64,000 bases of DNA from Paraburkholderia sp. FT54 (GCF_031585635.1 NZ_CP134195.1:1178001-1242000); one strand, 5' to 3'; shown: positions 16,511 to 25,127, numbered from the stretch's first letter. The notes: generated by a model not told the origin, from the sequence alone. Translations and numbers: made by a program.

Positions 16511-16947
16511 GTGATGGACGGCGACTGCCTGCGTCAGGCCAGCGACGAACTCGAAGCGGTACGCGACGAGCAACTCAGTAAAGCGATCAATGGCCGGCTA
16601 TCGGTCGGCCGTCTGCTTGCGAATATGGACAGCAGACATGTGCGCGCTGGCGAGGTTCTGTTTCGAAAGGTGATCCAAGCGGCGAATTGTTTTACATCGT
16701 GAGGGGAGAAGTGCGCCTGAGCGATCCTGGAATCGAACTTGGTGAAGGCTCGGTTCTCGGCGAGATCGGCCTGTTTTCGCCGGAACACTGCCGCACGTCT
16801 ACTGCGATCTGCCAGACCGAATGCGAACTGCGCACGGTATCGGCTGCTGATGAAACCCGCCTCTACTATCAGGAATCGGAATTCGCGATGTACCTGATCC
16901 AGCTGCTCGCCGGACGGCTCGAAGCCGACAAGGAGCGGCGCGGGTAG
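16511..16947 (+). pseudogene. Frameshifted cyclic-nucleotide-binding domain gene
   Basis: The first frame (GTG 16511) reads MDGDCLRQASDELEAV through AGEVLFRK. The match then continues one frame over from about 16669 with GDPSGELFYIVRGEVRL, GEGSVLGEIGLFSP and RTSTAICQTECEL. Together they give a cNMP-binding beta-roll (GExLFRxGDxxxxLYxIxxGxVxL, GEGxxxGExxL). One missing G in the run at 16668-16670 explains the shift. The usual R-T/S-A pocket appears as RTSTA. The gene lies directly upstream of a class III nucleotide cyclase. Sequencing error is an alternative to true decay. Confidence 0.6.
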
Positions 16948-17254
16948 CATGGATCGGCCTAGCCTTCGGCCATTTGCGATCGGTTTGCTGTATTGGCGCG
17001 AACGTCATACAAACTCCGCTTGCCATTCGCACGATCAATGAGTACGGTATGTAAAGCTACTCGTTCGCTCACTTCGATCGACGACACATCGAATGCAGCG
17101 GAGTAATAGGCGAAATCGGAAAAATTATTCAAACAATCGCAAGGAAAACCGGTAGTCAGTCTCTTTCGACAAGCTCGCATTTGTAGTCGCCTCCAGGGCA
17201 TCAGGTTAACGCCTGCTGGGATAACCTGCGGGAATCGTCCGGGTATTGAATAAC
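16948..17254. other. Intergenic region upstream of the cyclase-TPR gene
   Basis: About 300 bases, somewhat AT-rich at 17105-17150. It must carry the promoter for the following three-gene unit, but no clear -35/-10 pair stands out. Confidence 0.4.
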
Positions 17255-19057
17255 ATGAATGCGGAAGACATTGTTGCAGGCGACAACCTGCGCAGAATGG
17301 TTCGCACTATTTTGTTTGCCGATCTGGTCGAGTCATGCTGCCTCGCAGAGACCGATGAAGCGGGCACGGCGTCGCGTTGGCGCGGCTTGCGCATGGCCAT
17401 TGAACATAGCATTGTTCCGAGGCACGGCGGCCGGCTGATCCGCACAGAAGGCGACGGGTTGATGATTGTCTTCGAGCAGGTGCTGGCCGCTGCGCGCTGC
17501 GCACTTGAGATTCAGCGTGCCTGCCAGTCCACGGCGTCTGACAGTGCGAGCGGCGTTGGGTCGGGCGGCGATGCGCTGCTGTTAAGGATGAGCCTGCACG
17601 AGACCGAACTGCTTGCCGACGAACGCGACGTATACGGACACGGCGTCAATCTCGCGGCGCGCCTTTACAGCCTCGCGGGCCCCGGCGAGATCGTCGTTTC
17701 GGAGCGCATCTTCGCGCAGCTTGGTGCGGGATTTGAGGACGCCGTCGAAGACCTCGGCCAATGTCATCTGAAGCACCTCACGAAACCGGTACGTGCATAT
17801 CGCCTGGGCGGCGCGGGGCCGCGTCCGCTGATCCCTCCGCACACGGCGTTTGCGCCGCCGCTGTGGTCATCGATTGCGGTCATTCCGTTTGCTGCCCGCG
17901 CCATCGAGCCGACGCACTATGTGCTGGGCGAACTGATTGCCGATGAAATCATCGCCGCGCTGTCCCGCTCGTCGCACTTGAGGGTGATTTCGCGCCTGTC
18001 GACGACTGCGCTGCGCGAACAACATCTGACCGGACAGGAAGTGGGCGCGCTGCTTAACGCGCGCTACGTCGTGTCGGGTGGCTACAACACGCGAAACGGC
18101 AAGGTCGTGTTGTCGTTAGAGCTTGCCGATGCCAGGCTCGATCGCGTGGTATGGGCGCAAACGCTTTACGACAGCATCGACTCGATCGTTGCGGGCAAAA
18201 GCGAAATGGTCGACAAGATTATTCAAACAATCGGTTTCATGATCGTCGCGAACGAACTGGAACATGCGCGCTCGCATGCGCTGCCGACGCTTGAAAGCTC
18301 GACGTTGCTTCTGGCCGCCATTGCGTTGATGCATCGCGGCGTGCGCGACGAGTTCGAGCGTGCGGGTCAGATGCTCGAAGTGCTGGCCGAGCGCGGGCGT
18401 AGACAAGCGGTGCCGAACGCGTGGCTCGCGAAATGGCATGTGTTGCGTTTCAATCGCGGATGGACTAGCGATCGCCTGGGCGAGGCGCAGTACGCGCTCG
18501 ATTGTGCGAAGCGCGCGCTCGATGCCGACTCGGAGTCGTCGATGGCGCTGGCGGTCGAAGGCTTTGTGCAGACAAATCTGCTTAAGCGGCTCGACGAGGG
18601 CGAGGAGCTCTACGAGCATGCGCTGCAGGTCAATCCGAATGACTCGCTCGCGTGGCTTCTGAAGGGCACCCTACACGCGTTCAAGGGAGAGGGACAGCAG
18701 GCAGTCGACTCGACTGAAAATGCGCTCGCGTTGTCGCCACTCGACCCGCTACGCAACTTTTACGAATCGCTCAGCGCGACCGCGGCGCTGTCGGCGGGTC
18801 AGTACGAGCGCGCGATCGAGCTCGCGCAGCGCGCGCTGCGCGTGGGGCGCAACAACACGTCTACGCTGCGTGCGCTTGCCATCGCGCAGTCCGAGCTGGG
18901 AATGATGGATGCCGCCCGCACGACCGTGCGCAAGGTGCTTGCCATCGAGCCGGGTCTCACAATGCGCAATTACCTGGAGCGATCGCCAAGCGCCGCGTAT
19001 GCGACGGGCAGGATCTGGTCAGAAGCACTAGGACGCGCAGGGCTGCCGGCGCAGTAA
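17255..19057 (+). CDS. Class III nucleotide cyclase with TolB-like and TPR regions
   Basis: A 600-residue soluble protein. Residues ~15-185 form a class III adenylate/guanylate cyclase domain: FADLVES with metal Asp23, RTEGDG with metal Asp67, and VNLAARL with Asn132 and Arg136, so the catalytic set looks intact. Residues ~205-340 match the TolB-like domain often found in rhizobial and Burkholderia cyclases (SSIAVIPFAAR, LGELIADEIIAALSR, ARYVVSGGY). The C-terminal ~220 residues are TPR-like helices. A TTG at 17246 is an alternative start. It probably makes cAMP in response to a protein signal. It heads a same-strand unit with the PAP2-type protein and subtilase. Confidence 0.85.
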   Translation: MNAEDIVAGDNLRRMVRTILFADLVESCCLAETDEAGTASRWRGLRMAIEHSIVPRHGGRLIRTEGDGLMIVFEQVLAAARCALEIQRACQSTASDSASGVGSGGDALLLRMSLHETELLADERDVYGHGVNLAARLYSLAGPGEIVVSERIFAQLGAGFEDAVEDLGQCHLKHLTKPVRAYRLGGAGPRPLIPPHTAFAPPLWSSIAVIPFAARAIEPTHYVLGELIADEIIAALSRSSHLRVISRLSTTALREQHLTGQEVGALLNARYVVSGGYNTRNGKVVLSLELADARLDRVVWAQTLYDSIDSIVAGKSEMVDKIIQTIGFMIVANELEHARSHALPTLESSTLLLAAIALMHRGVRDEFERAGQMLEVLAERGRRQAVPNAWLAKWHVLRFNRGWTSDRLGEAQYALDCAKRALDADSESSMALAVEGFVQTNLLKRLDEGEELYEHALQVNPNDSLAWLLKGTLHAFKGEGQQAVDSTENALALSPLDPLRNFYESLSATAALSAGQYERAIELAQRALRVGRNNTSTLRALAIAQSELGMMDAARTTVRKVLAIEPGLTMRNYLERSPSAAYATGRIWSEALGRAGLPAQ

Positions 19058-19170
19058 CGGTGAGTCGATCGAGAGGTCAACTATGGGACGCGTCGATGCA
19101 ATGTACAACGCCTGACTGCGGCTCAGCTTGTTTCGATGCGGGTTAAGCCAACGGCGAAGAGGGAGACAAA

Positions 19171-20442
19171 ATGAGCGCATTAGGAGGAGCCGGAGGAGCC
19201 GGAGGGGCTGGAGGGGCCGGAGGAGCGGGCGGCGCAGGTGGGGCGGGCGGACCCGGCGGCGCGGCGGACGGGCTAGGCGACTACGAGTTGCTGGCCGAGT
19301 CGCTCATCTCGCATCGTGACGGCATCGTCGGAGCATGGACGAACAAGCGGCTCGCGATCCAGCCCGAAGAAAATGCGGTAACAATAGGCTCGGGTTCCGC
19401 AGGTGCCGGTCACATCGACGACAACGCACAGCTGTGGCGTTGGGAACCGTGGGTGCGCGCGGCAGTTTATGACTTCGAGCTGATTTCCCATCTAGCCTTC
19501 ACGTACTCGCCGGGCGCCAACGCGGGTGTGTCGCTATGGCACCGCGGGACGACCATGGACCCGGTGAAGACGGAGCCGACGTTCGAGAACCCGAAGCTGG
19601 TCGTCGAAATGTATCGTCCCACCGAGGACACCTTCGTCAAGCAGCTCACGTTCATGGATAGCTATTCCGACCTGCGCCTTGAACGTGCAAACGAAACGAT
19701 CATCCAAATGGGGCCGCAAACCGCGTACTGGGCTTCCATCGTGTACCTGAGCGCGGCCCGCACGCCGAAGACACTCGAACTGCTTGACACCGTGGTGCGC
19801 TTCGCGATTGCAGTGGAAATGCGCTTCAAGCACGCGCTCGCCTGTTCGCGCGCCATCGACTATTCGCCGCAGGTGCAGCCGGATATCCCTACTCCCGGAC
19901 ACGGGTCTCTGCCGAGCGGTCATTCGACGCAGGCCTATATCATCGCGTATGTCATGTGGGAATTCTTCCGCACCGTGCGCCAGGCAGCGCCTCAAACACC
20001 CTCCGGCGCACTTACGGATTCTACGACGCTGCAAACCCAGTTGCTGGCCCAGGCTCGACGGGTGGCGCTCAATCGCACGATTGCGGGCGTGCACTTTCCG
20101 GTCGACAGCGCGGCCGGCCATGTGCTCGGCACGACACTCGCCGGGTATTTCGTCCATCGCTGCAAGGTCGACCCGGCGACACGGGGCACCTACACTCCTC
20201 GCACTTTCCAGGGTGAGAAGTACGACGGCGACCAGGATTTCGACCCGAACGAACCGCTCACCGCAGCGGATGCTGGCATTTCCACGCCCGTCAGTGCCAC
20301 GACGACTGTGCTGAGCCATCCGCATATCCTGATTCATGCGGAAGAAGCGACCGGCACAGGGTCGAGGATTCTCGCGTGGATGTGGAATCAGGCGATCAAC
20401 GAGTGGAACGGCAAGAGCATTGCCGCCGGGCGTATTCCTTGA
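19171..20442 (+). CDS. PAP2 / vanadium-haloperoxidase-type protein with Gly-Gly-Ala repeat
   Basis: A 423-residue protein. Residues 5-32 are nine near-exact Gly-Gly-Ala (one Gly-Gly-Pro) triplets. The C-terminal half carries the phosphatase/haloperoxidase signature with correct spacing: Lys220-x6-Arg227, PSGH at 248-251, then Arg302-x5-His308-x3-Asp312. The residue after Arg227 is Ala rather than the usual Pro. No signal peptide or clear membrane helix is present, so it resembles soluble vanadium-dependent haloperoxidases or acid phosphatases rather than lipid phosphatases. Ribosome site GAGGGAGA precedes the ATG. The subtilase gene follows after 12 bases, implying co-transcription. Confidence 0.82.
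   Translation: MSALGGAGGAGGAGGAGGAGGAGGAGGPGGAADGLGDYELLAESLISHRDGIVGAWTNKRLAIQPEENAVTIGSGSAGAGHIDDNAQLWRWEPWVRAAVYDFELISHLAFTYSPGANAGVSLWHRGTTMDPVKTEPTFENPKLVVEMYRPTEDTFVKQLTFMDSYSDLRLERANETIIQMGPQTAYWASIVYLSAARTPKTLELLDTVVRFAIAVEMRFKHALACSRAIDYSPQVQPDIPTPGHGSLPSGHSTQAYIIAYVMWEFFRTVRQAAPQTPSGALTDSTTLQTQLLAQARRVALNRTIAGVHFPVDSAAGHVLGTTLAGYFVHRCKVDPATRGTYTPRTFQGEKYDGDQDFDPNEPLTAADAGISTPVSATTTVLSHPHILIHAEEATGTGSRILAWMWNQAINEWNGKSIAAGRIP
19183..19263 (+). repeat. Nine 9-base GGNGGNGCN repeats encoding Gly-Gly-Ala
   Basis: Tandem units starting GGAGGAGCC, GGAGGAGCC, GGAGGGGCT and so on. Codon third positions drift along the array, and the eighth unit encodes Gly-Gly-Pro. The first units are almost identical in DNA, suggesting recent slippage expansion. 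Confidence 0.9.
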
Positions 20443-20454
20443 GGGAGAGCACGC

Positions 20455-22554
20455 ATGAGCCTGAACTGGGAGGTGGGTGAAACCAGCGGCTGGCTTCATC
20501 CTGATGTCGTCCCGCTATTCGACCCGGTGCCGCGCCTCGACCCTTATATCGTGTGGGCGGGCGCAACGGGATGCATCGAGCTCGGCGGCATTCCGCAAGG
20601 CCGGTTTCCGATTGCGATCGAACTGAAGATGGGCAACACTGCCAAGGCGCTGGGAGAACTCATCGACACCAACGGCTGGCGCGACTGGATCTGGATATCG
20701 TCGCTCTATCGCTTTCCGCCTGACGTTCTGAAAAACACGCGCTTTTGCACGGCACATGTGACAGTCGAATTCTTCAGGCATCTGTGGAGCGATTTGAGCA
20801 CGCTGATCGAGCGCTTTACATTGGGTTTGCCGATCGTCTCAGGCGGCGCGCCGCGTGACGACCAGATCTCACCGGACCCGCAAGCCCTCGCATCCGGGAT
20901 GTTGCACGATGGTGTCGGCACCGTTGTGATCGGCGTGTGCGACGACGGCATCGCGTTTGCACATCAGCGATTTCGTCAAGATAGCGCGGGCACAGAGACA
21001 CGTTTCGAATGCTTCTGGAATCAGGACGATCCATCTAATTCGACTCCCGGTCTCGGTTACGGCCGCGAGTTGCGCAGATCGGATATCAATCAATTCATGG
21101 TGGACGCGCGGCGTGGGGGCGCCGTCGACGAGGAGGTGCTGTACAGGATGGCGAACTACGACGCGGTCGCGCGCCGCTGGGCGCACGGCACCGCTGTGAT
21201 GGATCTTGCCTGCGGCGTGCAGCTGCTGCGGCCACCCGCGCGCGACAGCGAGCCGGAATATGCGCGGCCGCTCATCGGCGTGCAGTTCAGGCTACCCGGG
21301 CGCACGATGCGCGACACCTCCGGCTTGTGGCTCGAAGTGCAGGCGCTCGACGCTATCCGCTACGTCGTGTCGCGTACCCTTGACATCGTCGGCCCCAAAG
21401 GTCACGCGCTTGTCAATCTGAGCTACGGCTATATCGCGGGGCCGCACGACGGTAGTTCGTTGCTTGAATGTGCAATGGACGAACTGATGGATACGAAGGT
21501 CTGCTCGATCGTCATTCCTGCCGGCAATAGCAATCTGTCGCGCTGCCATGGCACGCTTTCGATTGCTGCGGGACAAGAAGAGAAAATGCGCTGGCGCGTG
21601 ATGCCGGACTGCCTGACGCCGAGTTTCGTCGAGATATGGCTGCACGCGGCCCAGGGCGATCCAGTCGTGGAGGTGAACATCGAACTGCCGGACGGTACGA
21701 AGAGCGGCTGGATTCCCCTTAAGCGAGTCGGCAAACTGACGTTCGACGGCGACACGCTGTGCACGGTCGTGCATCGCGGACGCGGCGCGCGCGGCGACGC
21801 ACACATGATCCTGGTCGCGGTCGCGCCGACCGTTTCGCATCAGCCGACCCGCAAGGTCGCGCCAGCGGGCAACTGGAACATCGGGCTGCGGAACAAATCG
21901 AAGAACAGCGGGCTGACTGTCGACGCCTGGGTGCAACGCAACGAGACGCCTGAGGGTTTTCCGATTCGCGGACGGCAGTCACGTTTCGACGACGACAACT
22001 ACACGCGCTTCAACCGTTTCACGGCGGAGCAGGATTACGACGAAACGGGAACACGGAGCTGGATTCGCCGTAATAACACGCTCAACTCGATTGCAACGGG
22101 CGAGTTACCGGCTGTGATCGGGGGATGGCGCAAGAGCGATGGCACCACTGCGCCGTACTCGGCAACGGGAACCGACGCGACGACCGGCCTGAAAAACCAT
22201 GTCGGGCCGGATGCGAATGCGGTGTCGGAGCGATCAGTTGTGCGTATGGGCGTCATTGCCGCCGGCACACGCAGCAGTAGCGCGATTCCATTCGAAGGCA
22301 CCAGCGCCGCCTCGCCTCAGGTCGTGCGCATGCTGGCGGCGAACATGCCCGTGCCTGGCCTCAAATCGAACGTTGTCTCGTCACCCCCGAGCCTGCGCGC
22401 CGCAGTCAAAGCGCTCGCCCAGACACTCACTCCAAGGGTTGGAGGCAATGCACCGATACGCGACAAGACGTTCACTCCTGATGAACTAGCCCGTGGCAGC
22501 GCGAACCGAAACGTCGGCGCCGGAAAGATCCCGTCCAGAATCAAAGACGGTTGA
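20455..22554 (+). CDS. Subtilisin-like serine peptidase (S8 family)
   Basis: A 699-residue protein with an intact subtilase core split over a long chain. The catalytic Asp163 lies in VIGVCDDG, His244 in WAHGTAV, the oxyanion Asn358 in VIPAGNSN and Ser617 in EGTSAASP. A ~130-residue N-terminal region of unknown fold precedes the core, and a ~230-residue insertion rich in beta-strand sequence separates Asn358 from Ser617. No signal peptide is visible, so it may act inside the cell or be released by a non-Sec route. It starts 12 bases after the PAP2-type gene. The last 20 codons approach a transposase remnant, but the catalytic domain is complete. Confidence 0.88.
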   Translation: MSLNWEVGETSGWLHPDVVPLFDPVPRLDPYIVWAGATGCIELGGIPQGRFPIAIELKMGNTAKALGELIDTNGWRDWIWISSLYRFPPDVLKNTRFCTAHVTVEFFRHLWSDLSTLIERFTLGLPIVSGGAPRDDQISPDPQALASGMLHDGVGTVVIGVCDDGIAFAHQRFRQDSAGTETRFECFWNQDDPSNSTPGLGYGRELRRSDINQFMVDARRGGAVDEEVLYRMANYDAVARRWAHGTAVMDLACGVQLLRPPARDSEPEYARPLIGVQFRLPGRTMRDTSGLWLEVQALDAIRYVVSRTLDIVGPKGHALVNLSYGYIAGPHDGSSLLECAMDELMDTKVCSIVIPAGNSNLSRCHGTLSIAAGQEEKMRWRVMPDCLTPSFVEIWLHAAQGDPVVEVNIELPDGTKSGWIPLKRVGKLTFDGDTLCTVVHRGRGARGDAHMILVAVAPTVSHQPTRKVAPAGNWNIGLRNKSKNSGLTVDAWVQRNETPEGFPIRGRQSRFDDDNYTRFNRFTAEQDYDETGTRSWIRRNNTLNSIATGELPAVIGGWRKSDGTTAPYSATGTDATTGLKNHVGPDANAVSERSVVRMGVIAAGTRSSSAIPFEGTSAASPQVVRMLAANMPVPGLKSNVVSSPPSLRAAVKALAQTLTPRVGGNAPIRDKTFTPDELARGSANRNVGAGKIPSRIKDG

Positions 22555-22591
22555 GGTCCCGTCGGCTGGTGGTGAGGCTGCCTGGCGAAAG

Positions 22592-22807
22592 CTCCACGGA
22601 CTGAAGCTGCTATCCGGCGACATGGTGGCCATCGACGGCAGCAAGTTCAAGGCCGTAAACAGCCGTGACAGGAGCTACACGTCGGGCAAGTTCGACAACC
22701 GTCAGCAGCAGATTGAGGAAAGCGTTCAACGATATCCCGACCTGATTGAAACTGCTGACCGGACCAGTCCAACAGGTTTCGATGTGAAGACCGTGCGCCT
22801 GTATTGA
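22592..22807 (+). pseudogene. IS1182-type transposase fragment
   Basis: The frame contains LKLLSGDMVAIDGSKFKAVN and then FDNRQQQIEESVQRYPDL plus ETADRT. It matches the region around the first catalytic Asp of IS1182-family transposases (LFGGELVAIDGSKFKAVNxRDxNFT...RxxxxEESIxRYLxxLDTADR). The frame is open from 22493, overlapping the subtilase end, but only the internal ~70 residues look like transposase. The C-terminal two thirds are missing. Confidence 0.6.
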
Positions 22808-22847
22808 GTAGATCGCCATCCTGCGCCAACAGATGCGTGAACTCGAG

Positions 22848-22882
22848 CGCACGCCGCGCAACACAACGCGGCGCGGCGTGCG
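22848..22882. repeat. Perfect 12-bp inverted repeat
   Basis: CGCACGCCGCGC (22848-22859) and GCGCGGCGTGCG (22871-22882) around an 11-base loop. It lies between the transposase remnant and the convergent DUF427 gene. There is no T tract, so it is a stable hairpin rather than a textbook terminator. Confidence 0.7.
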
Positions 22883-22924
22883 GCGGCACGGGTCGCATAC
22901 TGCTTCCTCCGTGCCATGCGATTG

Positions 22925-23308
22925 TCACTCGGCCGGTTTCACATCAATAGAGTCCACACGGTTCGGATAGAACGCCAGATGTTGCGCGATCTCCTTCACC
23001 GCCGCATACGGCGACTCGTAAGTCCACACCGCATTAACTGTCCGCTCGCCGCCAAGGGGAATGCTGTAGTACGCGCAATCGCCCTTGTACGGGCAGTACG
23101 TCGTGTGATCGGTGCGCTCCAGCAGCGACATCTCGACGTCGTTGCGCGGAATGTAATACACCGGCGGATACGAGGCTTCGCGCAGCATGAGCGCCTTGAC
23201 CGTATCCGCAATCACCTTGCCGGCGACGGTCACGACCACGCGCGCTTTGGCCGCCTCGACCGTGATCGGATGATCGGGACCGGGCACCTTGATGGTTTTT
23301 TCAGTCAT
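22925..23308 (-). CDS. DUF427 domain protein
   Basis: A 127-residue protein of the DUF427 family. Visible motifs are VVVTVAGKVIADTVKAL, PPVYYIPRNDVEMSLL, and TYCPYKGDCAYYSIPL, the conserved Cys/Tyr block of the family. The fold is a small beta-barrel; biochemical function is not established. The start at 23308 is chosen for the AGGAG site; a longer frame to 23344 has no better one. Monocistronic. Confidence 0.88.
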   Translation of the reverse strand: MTEKTIKVPGPDHPITVEAAKARVVVTVAGKVIADTVKALMLREASYPPVYYIPRNDVEMSLLERTDHTTYCPYKGDCAYYSIPLGGERTVNAVWTYESPYAAVKEIAQHLAFYPNRVDSIDVKPAE

Positions 23309-23443
23309 GCTGTCGAACTCCTGAATGAGTGGACAAACCTGCAACGTGTGGCGCAGAGTATCGAGCCGCTATCGACGAGACGATCGCGTCATGGGTCGAA
23401 GCATACGCCGCTCATGAAAACGCGTCGGACTCCAGGGCAGACA

Positions 23444-23469
23444 TAAAAAAGGGCAGCCGAAGCTGTCCC
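23444..23469 (-). terminator. Intrinsic terminator for the acid-phosphatase gene
   Basis: Read on the minus strand: GGGACAGC, TTCG tetraloop, GCTGCCC, then TTTTTT. It lies about 80 bases downstream of the phosphoesterase stop codon. Confidence 0.8.
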
Positions 23470-23549
23470 GTCAAAGTCTCGCCCTCAGGCGAACCGTTGC
23501 TTACCGCTTAACGTCTTCCGTCCGATCTCGAACGAGATTCGCCTTTCGC

Positions 23550-25127
23550 TCACTGCTTGATGTTCAACGCAGCCGTGAGGTCGCCCATCGGCTTGCTGCC
23601 GTTGCTCACCAGCGCCGCGTCGCGCGCCGCGATACCCGGCAGCGTCGGCAGCGAGAAGCGGTGCGTGATGAAACGCAGGATCGACGTGGTGTCGTACTGC
23701 GTATGATCGACAAAACCCTTCTTCGCGAACGGCGAGATGATCAGCGCCGGAATGCGCGTGCCCGGACCCCAGCGGTCGGCCTTCGGCGGCGACACGTGAT
23801 CCCAGAAGCCGCCGTTTTCGTCGTACGTCACGACCACCACCATGTTGTTCCACTGCGGGCTCTTCTGCAGATGCGAGATCACGTCCGCGATGTGCTGGTC
23901 GCCCGACGCCACGTCGGTATAACCCGCATGTTCGTTCAGGTTGCCCTGCGGCTTGTAGAACGACACTTGCGGCAGCGTGCCGTTGTCGATCGCCTTGATG
24001 AACTCCGAGCCGGCCAGGCCGCCGTCGAGCAAATGCTGCGAGCGGTTCGCGGTGCCCGGTGCGAGATCGGCGAAATAGTTGAACGGCTGATGATGCGGCT
24101 GAAAGTTCGGCGCCGTCAGATTCGCACCGTAAATCACATTCGACGTGCCGTTTTGCGCCGCCGACACCGCCGCGCCCCACGCGCCGCCGTACCATGCCCA
24201 CGACACCTTCGCGTTGTTCAGCAGATCGCCGATGTGCTGCTGCGTTTGCGCCGGCAGCGTGGTGGCTTGAGCCGGATCGGCGAAATTCAGGTCGCCGCCC
24301 GTCGCCGCCTTGTTGCCGCTCGGCTGATACGCCGGCTGCATCGTGTTGATCGCGTAGAAGTCAGGCGTGAGGTTGCCCGAATTCGCGTACTTGGGCGGGC
24401 CGCTCAATGCCGAAGCCGGCGAGTTGGAGGCAAGCTTCAGCGTGACGCCGTCGCTTTCCACCGACGAGATCGAGCCGGCCGCCACGCTCTTGTCCGCGTT
24501 CGGATACGTCGGCGTACACGCGCAGATCAGCCACTGGTGGTTCAGGAACGAGCCGCCGAACGCGCCCATGAAGAAGTTGTCGGCGAGCGTGTACTGCTGG
24601 GCGATCTTCCACAGCGGCAGCTTGTCGGCGTCGAGTGTGTAGTGGCCCATCACGAGGCCGCCCGAATCCGCCCATGCGGCGAACCTGTCGTTCTTGCCGC
24701 CGTTGATCTGCATCTGGTTCTCGTAGAAGCGGTGGTACAGGTCGCGCGTCGTGGCCGTGATCGGCGTGTTGAAACCCTTGGGATCGTCGATGGCGAATGG
24801 GCTGTTCGGCAGATTCGCCGTCATCGCTTGCGTGACCACCGGCGTCACGCCGGTTTGCGTCAGACCGTTCCACACCTGCGGCAGCGTCGCGAGCGGCGTG
24901 CCGTTGCGGTCCACCTGGCTGGCGCTCGCGGCCGTCACGTTCTGCAGACCGTTGGCGCCCGGGAAGTTGCCGTACAGGTTGTCGAAGCTGCGGTTTTCCG
25001 CGTAGATCACCACGACGTTCTTGATTGACGTGATGTCCGGTTCGTTGACTTTGTCACCGCCGCACGCATACAGGCTCAACGCTGCTGCGATTGCGATAGG
25101 CGTCGCGCAGATCAGTTTCTTGTTCAT
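23550..25127 (-). CDS. acpA: AcpA-type phosphoesterase (acid phosphatase / phospholipase C family)
   Basis: A 525-residue lipoprotein-like enzyme. The leader ends LSLYACGG (Cys22, plausible lipobox). The phosphoesterase family core follows: VVVIYAENRSFDNLYG (metal-binding Glu-Asn with the nucleophile Ser region), YTLADNFFMGAFGGSFLNHQWLI, VVVTYDENGGFWDHV and GPGTRIPALIISPFA. The family includes Francisella AcpA and bacterial phospholipases C, and it releases phosphate from organic esters in the periplasm. The gene has its own terminator and is divergent from a di-haem peroxidase gene. Confidence 0.88.
   Translation of the reverse strand: MNKKLICATPIAIAAALSLYACGGDKVNEPDITSIKNVVVIYAENRSFDNLYGNFPGANGLQNVTAASASQVDRNGTPLATLPQVWNGLTQTGVTPVVTQAMTANLPNSPFAIDDPKGFNTPITATTRDLYHRFYENQMQINGGKNDRFAAWADSGGLVMGHYTLDADKLPLWKIAQQYTLADNFFMGAFGGSFLNHQWLICACTPTYPNADKSVAAGSISSVESDGVTLKLASNSPASALSGPPKYANSGNLTPDFYAINTMQPAYQPSGNKAATGGDLNFADPAQATTLPAQTQQHIGDLLNNAKVSWAWYGGAWGAAVSAAQNGTSNVIYGANLTAPNFQPHHQPFNYFADLAPGTANRSQHLLDGGLAGSEFIKAIDNGTLPQVSFYKPQGNLNEHAGYTDVASGDQHIADVISHLQKSPQWNNMVVVVTYDENGGFWDHVSPPKADRWGPGTRIPALIISPFAKKGFVDHTQYDTTSILRFITHRFSLPTLPGIAARDAALVSNGSKPMGDLTAALNIKQ

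Noticed and set aside
19183..19263. GGN-rich array taken as a G-quadruplex or CRISPR-like element
   Set aside because: It is a coding triplet repeat starting at codon 5; a structural role in DNA or RNA cannot be shown from sequence.
22493..22591. Start of the transposase-like frame as a separate small gene overlapping the subtilase
   Set aside because: The first 33 residues are unrelated to transposase and overlap a conserved gene end; only the later part is a recognisable fragment.
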